NCBI RefSeq assembly: GCF_029433095.1
Contig: NZ_JARNTX010000001.1
Location: 2,976,001 to 3,040,000, forward strand
Length of the DNA stretch: 64,000 nt
Source of the DNA: Hymenobacter sp. YC55
GTDB lineage: Bacteria; Bacteroidota; Bacteroidia; Cytophagales; Hymenobacteraceae
Direction of reading: 5' to 3'
Within the stretch, counting starts at the first letter, position 1. Each line of letters opens with the position of its first letter. The notes under the pieces are model-generated. The model was not told the origin of the DNA, made no database searches, and saw only the letters and a program-made list of their open reading frames with translations. This document shows, one piece after another, positions 27,301-34,161 of the stretch. The position numbers and the translations under genes are program-made.

Positions 27301-27497
27301 CGTTTGGCTACACGCTACCTAAGAGCGTTATGAACCGAATTTCGGCCTCACAACTGCGCGTGTACTTTACAGCCCAGAACCTGTTGACCCTAACCAAATA
27401 CACTGGTTACGACCCAGAGGTTAGCGGCAGCGGCGTTGATCTAGGTATTTATCCGCAAGCGCGCGTGTTCACAGGCGGCCTCAGCATCGGATTCTAA
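24306..27497 (+). CDS. SusC/RagA-family TonB-linked outer membrane transporter
   Basis: A 1063-residue outer membrane glycan importer. A signal peptide is followed by a carboxypeptidase-regulatory-like domain (about 48-125; VSGRVTGENGDPLPGVTIIVKG), the TonB-box-like EVVVVGYGTQ (about 137-146), a plug domain (about 147-265; YVVDGFPLPTG, DIETIDVLKDASATAIYG, VVIITTKRGK) and the beta-barrel. The C-terminus ends in aromatic Phe (GGLSIGF) as expected for BAM recognition. It is followed by its SusD partner after 27 bases. The target is inferred from the neighbours to be a beta-glucan oligosaccharide. Base composition is somewhat lower in GC than the flanking genes. Confidence 0.96.
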   Translation: MNRTQYSYLGLRRAVPLAACGLLTLSASFAEARNATSVSPLTTVADVPVSGRVTGENGDPLPGVTIIVKGTTQGITTNSDGGFTLNAPEGSTLIFSYVGFGRKEVTISGATTSLNVSLIEDTRALSEVVVVGYGTQERGSVTGAISSVGAAEITRQPVADATQAIQGKVSGVTITSNGGAPGGAAGTSVRVRGITSSGVNSPLYVVDGFPLPTGVDGNGNATNSELTSISPNDIETIDVLKDASATAIYGVRAANGVVIITTKRGKAGRTSINLDVYRGVQTVARRLDLLNAEEYATINNEARIAAGQPIALPKLRNPAALNDSLNGGTDWQDLLFRRAKIQNYSLSATGGSEKATYALSGTYFQQDGIILGSKFERFTIRANGDVRLNKIFRVGNTIQLTHLNDRQVSTNNGEYGAVQQLLRIPPTVQAYRPDGYWYQPNNDADNFTEENPLATALRANQKFTRNRALTTFYAELEPLKGLRFRTNVGADFIFDNFNQFSPKGPDLRGYTQRYINAGGNANSSYAPTYLIENTATYDHTFAEKHQVTLLLGQSAQEFNFSNVSASRDQYLRNDLQTINSGPINTLLTNGGTVDRPRRLASYFTRLNYEFSGKYIFQAVARYDGSSRFQPGEKFGFFPGASVGWRISEEDFLKGNSTISNLKLRAGYGRVGNELNAGRFAYLYSINFGATYPLGPDGAINTGGAPTRLANPNLRWEYNDQANFGVDLGFLDNRIEASIDLYNRNSPNLIAGVPQSLVSGTYESVNTNAASAYNRGIDFSLTTRNFTGSDQALSWTTTLNVSAYKTSLESLGTGVPYNGLGSLSGTIVRYDVNQAFGSFYGYVADGLIQTQEELNALNESAKAGSAKAEFYQRAATAPGDIKYRDVNGDGTITDADRTFIGNPNPNFTFGVTNTLTFKNFDLSFFIQGSQGNDIYNLNRYITENALYGTTNGTTRILNRWTGPGTSNDVPRAIVGDPNNNLRVSTHYIEDGSFVRLKNLTFGYTLPKSVMNRISASQLRVYFTAQNLLTLTKYTGYDPEVSGSGVDLGIYPQARVFTGGLSIGF

Positions 27498-27524
27498 TTC
27501 CCTCTAATTCCCACCTATTTACTT

Positions 27525-29069
27525 ATGAATAATCCAAAAACGATTGGCAGTGCTTTCCTACTTACGCTAGGACTGCTAACTAGCTGCGACGAGGAATTTC
27601 TGGAGGAAGCTCCCGTTGACCAAGTAACAGACGCCACCTTCTACCAAACGCAGCAGGATGCTGTTCAAGCCGTAACGGCTGCCTATAGTGAGTTGACAAA
27701 AGAGGGCCAGTACAATGCTTCCATGTGGGCTTTCGATATGTGGGCCGATATTTCCAGCGCTGGAGGCGATGATGGCAATGATGGTATCGAGTACAAGCAG
27801 CTTGAGGCCTTTAGCATCCCAACCACCAATTTTGTAGCTACACGGCTGTGGGGCGGTTCGTTTATTGGTATCCAGCGGGCCAACATTGTGCTGCAAAAGG
27901 TGCCAGGCATTCAGAATATGGACCCCACAGTTCAAAAGCGCTGCCTCGGCGAGGCCCAGTTTCTGCGTGCTAAGTATTATTTCGACTTGGTTAGAGCTTA
28001 CGGCGACGTGCCCCTGTTCACAGCCCCACCTACTAATCCGGCAGCTGTAAATATTCCGAGGACACCTGCAGCGCAGGTGTATGCTCAGATTGAGCAAGAC
28101 TTAATTGATGCCATCGGCAACCTCGAGCCTTCTTATTCTGGAGTAAACCTGGGGCGGGCTACTAAGTGGGCTGCTATGGGCCTACTGGCGAAGGTTTACA
28201 TCACCGAAGGCAAGAAAACTGAAGCGGCTCAACGGGCCCGTGAGCTAATTAACACCTCCGGCAAAACCATGTGGGCTAACTACGGCGATAATTTCAAAGT
28301 GGCGAACGAGAATCGGAATGATAAGGAGTCGCTGTTTGAAGTGCAGTTTGTTAACGGCCGGAATCCGAGCGATAATCCATACGTCCGAAACACTGTCGGC
28401 TCCGCTATGAACGAGTTCTTTGGTCCTCGTGGTGCAAACCAGACACCTGGTAGCGGCTACGGCTTTAATATCCCAGACCCAGATTTTGTGGATGGTTATG
28501 AGCCCGGTGACACTCGCAAGGCCGTTACTGTTTGGGTGCCTGGCGATGTCTACCCTGATGGCGGCAAACAGTCAGAAAAGGCAACCGGTTCGCGGCGGGG
28601 CTACAACTGCAAGAAGTGGTTTGTAGGTAAGGTGAACACTAATATCTGGGATTCGGGCCTGAATGTTCCAGTTATGCGCCTGGCCGAAGTGTACCTGATT
28701 TTGGCAGAGGCTGTCGGGCCTACTACAGAAGGTTTAGAGGCCATCAACAAGGTAAGGCGTCGCTCGTTTGGCTTGGATTATAATACACCATCTAGCGCGC
28801 ATGACCTGACAGCTATGCCTGCTGCTAACTTCACCGAGGCTGTATTTCGGGAGCGTAAGTACGAGTTAGCCTTCGAGTTTGACCGGTGGTTTGACCTCAA
28901 ACGCAGAGGCAATGCCTATACCATTCAGCGTATGACAGAACAGGCAGCGTTGCTAAGAGGCTACGAATCTAGTCCGCACGGGACCCCAACCGAAAACAAT
29001 TTATTACTGCCTATCCCGCAGTCGGAAATTGATGCTAACCCTGGCTTGGTCCAGAACCCTGGCTACTAG
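27525..29069 (+). CDS. SusD/RagB-family glycan-binding lipoprotein
   Basis: A surface lipoprotein of 514 residues that forms the lid of the SusC transporter. Signal peptide with lipobox LTSC, Cys21, followed by acidic DEEF, which fits the lipoprotein export signal of Bacteroidota. The TPR-containing N-terminal half has TDATFYQTQQDAVQAVTAAY and CLGEAQFLRAKYYFDLVRAYGDVPLFT; the C-terminus has the SusD hallmarks FRERKYELAFEFDRWFDLKRRG and LLLPIPQSEIDANPGLVQNPGY. Starts 27 bases after susC, so co-transcribed. Confidence 0.96.
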   Translation: MNNPKTIGSAFLLTLGLLTSCDEEFLEEAPVDQVTDATFYQTQQDAVQAVTAAYSELTKEGQYNASMWAFDMWADISSAGGDDGNDGIEYKQLEAFSIPTTNFVATRLWGGSFIGIQRANIVLQKVPGIQNMDPTVQKRCLGEAQFLRAKYYFDLVRAYGDVPLFTAPPTNPAAVNIPRTPAAQVYAQIEQDLIDAIGNLEPSYSGVNLGRATKWAAMGLLAKVYITEGKKTEAAQRARELINTSGKTMWANYGDNFKVANENRNDKESLFEVQFVNGRNPSDNPYVRNTVGSAMNEFFGPRGANQTPGSGYGFNIPDPDFVDGYEPGDTRKAVTVWVPGDVYPDGGKQSEKATGSRRGYNCKKWFVGKVNTNIWDSGLNVPVMRLAEVYLILAEAVGPTTEGLEAINKVRRRSFGLDYNTPSSAHDLTAMPAANFTEAVFRERKYELAFEFDRWFDLKRRGNAYTIQRMTEQAALLRGYESSPHGTPTENNLLLPIPQSEIDANPGLVQNPGY

Positions 29070-29102
29070 GCTGCTTTGTACAACGACTTCAATTTGACTT
29101 TT

Positions 29103-29903
29103 ATGAAAAATGCGTGGAACAAAGCGGCAGTCTGGATGCTAACCGGCAGTTCGGTGCTAGTTGCTTCTTGTGATAAAGAAGATCAAGGGGAACTGAAAGG
29201 TCCTTTGCCTACAGCCAGCTTCACTGTTTCGGCTGTCAAAACAGTTGGGCTTACGAATGAAGTCACTTTCACCAGTACCAGTACTGATGCTTTCTTGTAC
29301 AAATGGGATTTTGGTGATGGCACAACCGGCGTAGGTCAGACCATAACCCACAAGTATCAGAGAGGTGGCACCGTTCAGGCACAGCTTACTGCTGCCGGAC
29401 CAAGAGGGTATACTGTTTCCAACAAACAGGATGTGGCACTCCCTGAGATTGCCAACATTGTCAAGCAGTTGTTAACGGGTGGCTCAACTAAGACCTGGAA
29501 ATTTGATAATGCAGCCGAAGCCCCCATTATAGTGGGAACCGAAGGTAATCCGGGACAGTATTACGCAGGTGGACCCGCCAACGGTCTGCCCACCTGCCAG
29601 TCCGATGATGAGTACACTTTCACGGCGGCTAATGTTCTCACCTACGATGCCAAGACCGGGACGTTGGTAGCTCCGGCCCAAACCTGCGAGGCGCCGCGCT
29701 CTGGCACTTCCGACTTTACGTTCGGACCAGCCACTGGTCAGGGATATGCCATGCTTGAACTAAAGCGGGCCGGCTCGTTTATCGGAGTAACTGATGTACC
29801 CGATCAGACCTACCGCATCATTGACATCAGCGCGACGAAAATGGTGTTGCGGGCTGGCAAACCTGGCGGCACAGTATTTCAGTACAAAATGATTGCCAAA
29901 TAA
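29103..29903 (+). CDS. PKD-domain surface lipoprotein, probable glycan-binding protein (SGBP-like)
   Basis: 266 residues from the ATG at 29103, which gives the signal peptide MKNAWNKAAVWMLTGSSVLV with lipobox VASC, Cys23, then DKEDQ. A PKD domain (about 37-120) carries YKWDFGDGTTGVGQTITHKY. The remaining 140 residues have a beta-rich composition with STKTWKFDNAAEAPI, LPTCQSDDEYTF and FGPATGQGYAMLEL, a module I have seen after PKD domains in Bacteroidota surface lipoproteins. Its place directly after susCD matches surface glycan-binding proteins. Sugar specificity is not visible. Confidence 0.82.
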   Translation: MKNAWNKAAVWMLTGSSVLVASCDKEDQGELKGPLPTASFTVSAVKTVGLTNEVTFTSTSTDAFLYKWDFGDGTTGVGQTITHKYQRGGTVQAQLTAAGPRGYTVSNKQDVALPEIANIVKQLLTGGSTKTWKFDNAAEAPIIVGTEGNPGQYYAGGPANGLPTCQSDDEYTFTAANVLTYDAKTGTLVAPAQTCEAPRSGTSDFTFGPATGQGYAMLELKRAGSFIGVTDVPDQTYRIIDISATKMVLRAGKPGGTVFQYKMIAK

Positions 29904-30004
29904 TTGACAGGCCGCAGCAGCAATTGGGCTGGTGAAACAGCATTTACCTTTAAGATGATTGCCTGCCTAAGCTCCTAATCTTAGGTAGCAAAAACCGCTA
30001 CTTC

Positions 30005-30880
30005 ATGAATTCACGTCCCGTATTTGGGCTGCTGCAGAACAAGGATAGGGCTAGCATTTTGCTAGCCCTATCCTTGCTGACTACAACCTTGCTGTCTTGC
30101 ACCGAATCCAAAACCAAGAACATCCCTGCTCCTATTCCTACCGTACCCGCCCTCAACGAGGAGGCACGCGACTACAGCCAGTACACCACGCTGGCGTGGA
30201 GCGACGAATTTGATGCGGGTCCTCTCGATCAAAACAAATGGGCGTATGAGTTAGGCGGCGGTGGCTGGGGCAACAACGAGTTACAGAGCTACACCAATTC
30301 TACCGACAACGTAAACGTGACCGGTGGCAACTTGATAATTCAGGCGCAGCAAGCGGGCAACGCTTACACCTCGGGCCGCCTGGTTACCAAGGGCAAGCAA
30401 AGCTTCCAATATGGGCGTATCGATGTGCGAGCCAAAGTACCCAAAGGCAAAGGGGTGTGGCCCGCTATCTGGATGCTAGGCTCTGATATAGACCAGAACA
30501 ATTGGCCCCGCTGCGGCGAAATCGACATTATGGAGCTGCGGGGCAGCCGCCCGAAAGAGCTGCTTTCTACCATGCACTTCGGCAATAGCCCTGCCGAGCA
30601 CGTCTACAAAGGCACTACGCAAGTACTAGCCAACGACCTTTCCAACGACTTCCACGTCTTTTCGGTGGTGCGCAGCAAAGACCTGTTGCGCTTCTTTCTG
30701 GATGGGCAGCAGTACTACACCTTCACGAGCAGCGACGCCAGCCCGTACCCCTTCAACAACCCGTTCTTTGTTGTGCTGAACTTGGCTATTGGTGGCAACT
30801 TCGACGGTAACCCCGATGCCACTACGGTGCTGCCTCAGCAGATGCAGGTGGATTATGTACGCTACTACCAGTACAAGTAA
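30005..30880 (+). CDS. GH16 beta-glucanase lipoprotein
   Basis: 291 residues. The lipoprotein signal has lipobox LLSC, Cys32. The GH16 domain (about 60-291) shows YELGGGGWGNNELQSY, GVWPAIWMLGS and catalytic GEIDIMEL (Glu172, Asp174, Glu177); it ends with the family strand MQVDYVRYYQYK. Laminarinase-type (endo-beta-1,3-glucanase) specificity is inferred. Unlike the GH16 at 12142 it has no CBM6 or sorting domain, so it is anchored by lipid, probably at the cell surface. A 17-bp perfect hairpin (30040-30076) lies inside codons 12-24, encoding part of the signal peptide. Confidence 0.92.
   Translation: MNSRPVFGLLQNKDRASILLALSLLTTTLLSCTESKTKNIPAPIPTVPALNEEARDYSQYTTLAWSDEFDAGPLDQNKWAYELGGGGWGNNELQSYTNSTDNVNVTGGNLIIQAQQAGNAYTSGRLVTKGKQSFQYGRIDVRAKVPKGKGVWPAIWMLGSDIDQNNWPRCGEIDIMELRGSRPKELLSTMHFGNSPAEHVYKGTTQVLANDLSNDFHVFSVVRSKDLLRFFLDGQQYYTFTSSDASPYPFNNPFFVVLNLAIGGNFDGNPDATTVLPQQMQVDYVRYYQYK
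30040..30076 (+). promoter_or_regulatory. Perfect 17-bp hairpin inside the signal-peptide codons of the GH16 lipoprotein gene
   Basis: Arms 30040-30056 and 30060-30076 are fully complementary with a TTT loop; the core contains GGGCTAGC/GCTAGCCC. It begins 35 bases after the ATG. Stability this high in coding sequence is unusual and would affect mRNA read-through or translation. Confidence 0.6.
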
Positions 30881-31019
30881 GCCACTGCCAGAGGCTGCCG
30901 GTGCATAGCCTTCGGCAGAAATCCGCAAATAGCTCCTAAAGCAGCCTGCCTTGCGGCTACTACTTCGGCCATAGCAGGCACTGTGCCACTTTACCGGGCT
31001 TGACGATTTACTCTTTGTC

Positions 31020-31883
31020 ATGAAATTGCTTTCAAACAAACTGTTGCTTTCATCTGGTGCCGGGCTCTTGCTGCTGGTTTGCGCTTTTGGGGCACCTGGC
31101 GTCAGCAAGCCCAATGCTAGCAAGTCACCCAAGTATTCCTTCAAAAAGTTACTGTGGAGCGACGAGTTCAATTACACTGGCTTGCCGGATTCCGTGAAAT
31201 GGTCGTACGATGTAGGCGGCAGTGGCTGGGGCAACAAGGAAGCGCAGTTTTATAGCAAAGCACGCCGGGAAAACGCCCGCGTTGAGAAAGGGAATCTGGT
31301 CATTGAGGCGCGGCGCGAGGCCCTGAACCCACCAAACCCCTACACATCGGCACGGCTGGTGTCGAGGGCCAAAGGCGGTGGTAGCCTCACTTATGGCCGT
31401 GTGGAAGTACGCGCCCAGCTACCCGCTGCTCGTGGCACGTGGCCCGCTATCTGGATGCTGCCCGACGACTGGAAGTACGGCGACAAAGGCTGGCCCGCCA
31501 ACGGTGAAATCGACATTATGGAGTATGTGGGCTACCGGCCAGCCGTTGTGCAGGCTTCCACGCACTGCAAAAAGTATTACTTCCGCACCAACAACCAGAA
31601 AACCGACTCTATCAGCGTTCCTACCGCTACTAAGGCTTTCCACGTGTACGCCATTGAGTGGACACCAGAAACCATTACGGCCTTCGTGGACGACAAAGCC
31701 TACTTCACTAGCCGCAACGAACACAGCGGGTGGGAAGCATGGCCCTGGGACCATCCGTTTCACTTGCTTTTGAATGTGGCAGTGGGCGGTGAGTGGGGCG
31801 GTAAAAAAGGTATCGATGAAACAGCCTTTCCACAGCAAATGCTGGTGGACTATGTGCGTTTTTATAAGCTCAAGCAGCAGTAA
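31020..31883 (+). CDS. GH16 beta-glucanase, second operon copy
   Basis: 287 residues with an N-terminal signal (MKLLSNKLLLSSGAGLLLLVCAFGAPGVS) that may be cleaved or act as a lipoprotein-like signal; LLVC has a Cys at residue 22 but lacks a small residue at -1, so plain signal peptidase I export is more likely. GH16 domain (about 38-287) with YDVGGSGWGNKEAQFY, GTWPAIWMLPDDW and GEIDIMEY (Glu163, Asp165, Glu168), ending MLVDYVRFYKLKQQ. It differs from the preceding GH16 by extra loop residues near KYGDKGWPAN, suggesting a distinct chain-binding preference. 139 bases separate the two genes. Confidence 0.92.
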   Translation: MKLLSNKLLLSSGAGLLLLVCAFGAPGVSKPNASKSPKYSFKKLLWSDEFNYTGLPDSVKWSYDVGGSGWGNKEAQFYSKARRENARVEKGNLVIEARREALNPPNPYTSARLVSRAKGGGSLTYGRVEVRAQLPAARGTWPAIWMLPDDWKYGDKGWPANGEIDIMEYVGYRPAVVQASTHCKKYYFRTNNQKTDSISVPTATKAFHVYAIEWTPETITAFVDDKAYFTSRNEHSGWEAWPWDHPFHLLLNVAVGGEWGGKKGIDETAFPQQMLVDYVRFYKLKQQ

Positions 31884-32084
31884 CAACTGCATGCTTCAGC
31901 ACCGCTCTTCAGTTCCTCATAAGTAGCAGCCCCTAGCTAAATAGTAAGTAGAGCAACGCCAATACCAAGGGTAGAGGCAGCTATGCAACCTACTTATTGA
32001 CACTTATTTCTTACTACTCCGCTACTGCTCTGGCCCCTGCAATGGGGTTCGGCTTGCTTTTCATGCACTTTTCATACGACTTAT

Positions 32085-32585
32085 ATGGGCCGTCAAAAAC
32101 AGTTTTTTCGGTTGTCGGCTGCCGAGCATCAGGAGGTGCAGCACTACCTGCAACAAGAGCAGTTGGTGCGTCGGCAGATCAACCGGGCGCAGATGCTGCT
32201 CGACTGGCATGCGGGTTACTCAGCCACTGAAACCGCCCAGCGCCTAACCATGACCGAAGGTCGGGTGTATGCGCTACGGAGGGCCTACCAGCGTCAGGGG
32301 CTTACTTCTTACTTGAACACGCATCCTCAGGGAGGTGCCCCCACCAAGCTTACTCCCACTGTGGAAGCGGCCCTGCTCGCCCTGCTTTCCCGCCGCAATG
32401 CCGACTCGGCCCGTTACTGGACGCTGCGTCAGCTGGCAAACTACCTGGTTGAAAAAGGCCATGCTAAATCAATTTGCCCGGTTACAGTGGGCAAGGCGCT
32501 ACAACGACTCCAGACCCTTCTTGTCTCCTCTTCCGACTCCGGCAATGAGGTGGCGCAGCCCTCCTACTCCGGTGAGCACAACTGA
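32085..32585 (+). CDS. Stand-alone IS630-type helix-turn-helix protein
   Basis: 166 residues. The body matches the DNA-binding N-terminus of IS630-family transposases: RRQINRAQMLLDWHAGYSAT, an HTH with TAQRLTMTEGRVYALRRAYQ, the linker GGAPTKLTPTVEAALLALL and a second winged-helix part (RYWTLRQLANYLVEKG, PVTVGKALQRLQ). It stops after a Ser/Asp tail (SSSDSGNEV) with no DDE catalytic domain here or in the next 45 bases, where the GH30 gene begins. No terminal inverted repeats were seen around it. It is intact, on the operon strand between GH16 and GH30, so a domesticated regulator is more likely than IS debris. Function is inferred. Confidence 0.78.
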   Translation: MGRQKQFFRLSAAEHQEVQHYLQQEQLVRRQINRAQMLLDWHAGYSATETAQRLTMTEGRVYALRRAYQRQGLTSYLNTHPQGGAPTKLTPTVEAALLALLSRRNADSARYWTLRQLANYLVEKGHAKSICPVTVGKALQRLQTLLVSSSDSGNEVAQPSYSGEHN

Positions 32586-32629
32586 GGTGCCGCGAGGTGG
32601 CCTCTTCCTTTGCTTTTGATTTTTTACTC

Positions 32630-34102
32630 ATGATGCTTCCTTCCCGAACAGCCTTTCTCACGCTGCTGGCTGGTATTTTTGTCACTTCTGCTCAGGCCCA
32701 GAAAGCCGCTTTCCCTGCCAAGCCGTATTCGGCCGCCGGCAAGCAGGTGCAGGTATATACTACCGCTAGCAATACGGCACTGCACCTGACGGCTACCGAC
32801 AAACTTTCCTTCAAGGAAGTAGGGCAGCCCTTGGAAACGCAGCCCACGGTTTTTGTTGACCCCAACCACACCTTTCAGACCATGCTCGGTATTGGGGGCG
32901 CCATGACCGATGCCTCGGCCGAAACCTTTGCCAAACTGCCTAAGGCGCAGCAGCAAGAGTTTATGCAGGCCTACTATAGTCCTACCGCGGGTATTGGCTA
33001 TACGTTGGCCCGCACCAGTATTCATAGCACTGACTTTTCGAGTGAGAGCTACACCTACGTAGCCGACAACGACAAGACCCTGAAAACTTTCAGTGTCAAG
33101 CACGACGAGCAGTATCGGATTCCGTTTATCAAGCAGGCCCAAGCGGCGGCGGGCGGCAAGCTGACAATGTACGTAAGTCCGTGGAGCCCGCCGGCCTGGA
33201 TGAAAGACACCAAGAACATGCTGCAAGGCGGCAAGCTACTGCCCGAATTTCGCCAAACCTGGGCCGACTACTACATCAAGTTCATTCAGGCCTACGAGCA
33301 GCAGGGCATTCCAATCTGGGGCCTGACGGTGCAGAACGAGCCCATGGCCAAGCAGAAGTGGGAGTCATGCCTGTTCACGGCCGAAGATGAGCGCGACTTC
33401 GTGAAGGGCTACCTCGGCCCCACACTGAAGAAAGCCGGCATGAGCAATAAGAAGCTTATCGGCTGGGACCACAACCGCGACCTGATGTACCAACGGGCTA
33501 GCACCCTCTTCGATGACCCCGAAGCCAGCCAATACTACTGGGGCCTGGGTTTCCACTGGTACGAAACGTGGACCGGCTCGGCCATGCAGTTCGACAACCT
33601 GCGCCGCGTGCACGAAACCTACCCCACCAAAAACCTGATCTTCACCGAGGGCTGCGTCGAGAACTTTCAGTTCAATGGCATCAACGACTGGAAATTAGGC
33701 GAGCGGTACGGCCATTCCATGATCAACGACTTCAACGCCGGTACCGTAGCCTGGACCGACTGGAATGTGCTACTCGACGAGACGGGTGGCCCCAACCACG
33801 TCGGCAACTTCTGCTATGCTCCCATCATCGGCGATACCAAGAGCGGCAAGCTGCTCTATACTAACAGCTACTACTACATCGGCCACTTCTCGAAGTTCAT
33901 CCGACCCGGCGCCAAGCGCATTGCCACCGCCGCCAGCCGCGACGTGCTGCAAACCACGGCCTTCCTCAATACCGATGGCAAAGTGGCGGTAGTGGTCATG
34001 AACAGCACCGACCAAGAGCAACCGTTTCAGCTCTGGATCAAAGGCCAAGCTGCTGCCGCCAATAGCCGCCCCCATTCCATTATGACCATGGTAGTAAACT
34101 AG
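32630..34102 (+). CDS. GH30 glycosidase (endo-beta-1,6-glucanase / glucosylceramidase family)
   Basis: 490 residues with a signal peptide (MMLPSRTAFLTLLAGIFVTSAQAQ); the ATG at 32633 is an equivalent start. The (beta/alpha)8 domain has FQTMLGIGGAMTDASAETF, MYVSPWSPPAWMKD, acid/base Glu237 in VQNEPM and nucleophile Glu340 in FTEGC; the small beta-sandwich follows at the end (RIATAASRDVLQTTAF, KVAVVVMNSTDQEQPF). GH30 subfamily 3 enzymes cut beta-1,6-glucan, which fits the beta-1,3-active GH16 and GH5 nearby. It begins 45 bases after the HTH gene, so it is probably in the same transcript. Confidence 0.93.
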   Translation: MMLPSRTAFLTLLAGIFVTSAQAQKAAFPAKPYSAAGKQVQVYTTASNTALHLTATDKLSFKEVGQPLETQPTVFVDPNHTFQTMLGIGGAMTDASAETFAKLPKAQQQEFMQAYYSPTAGIGYTLARTSIHSTDFSSESYTYVADNDKTLKTFSVKHDEQYRIPFIKQAQAAAGGKLTMYVSPWSPPAWMKDTKNMLQGGKLLPEFRQTWADYYIKFIQAYEQQGIPIWGLTVQNEPMAKQKWESCLFTAEDERDFVKGYLGPTLKKAGMSNKKLIGWDHNRDLMYQRASTLFDDPEASQYYWGLGFHWYETWTGSAMQFDNLRRVHETYPTKNLIFTEGCVENFQFNGINDWKLGERYGHSMINDFNAGTVAWTDWNVLLDETGGPNHVGNFCYAPIIGDTKSGKLLYTNSYYYIGHFSKFIRPGAKRIATAASRDVLQTTAFLNTDGKVAVVVMNSTDQEQPFQLWIKGQAAAANSRPHSIMTMVVN

Positions 34103-34129
34103 TTGGATCAGATTTAGCTCTTAACTAAG

Positions 34130-34161
34130 AAAGGCCTGGCTGCTTGCGTAGCTAGGCCTTT
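34130..34161. terminator. Rho-independent terminator after GH30, shared with convergent ubiB-like gene
   Basis: 12-bp arms (34130-34141, 34150-34161, one G.U pair) with an eight-base loop followed by TTTATT on the plus strand. It ends the glucan operon and abuts the 3' end of the UbiB-family gene. Confidence 0.8.

Noticed and set aside
32085..32585. Reading the HTH gene as remains of an insertion sequence
   Set aside because: The ORF is intact, ends cleanly, lacks flanking inverted repeats or target duplication, and no transposase core fragment follows. Kept as a probable domesticated gene, with the alternative noted.
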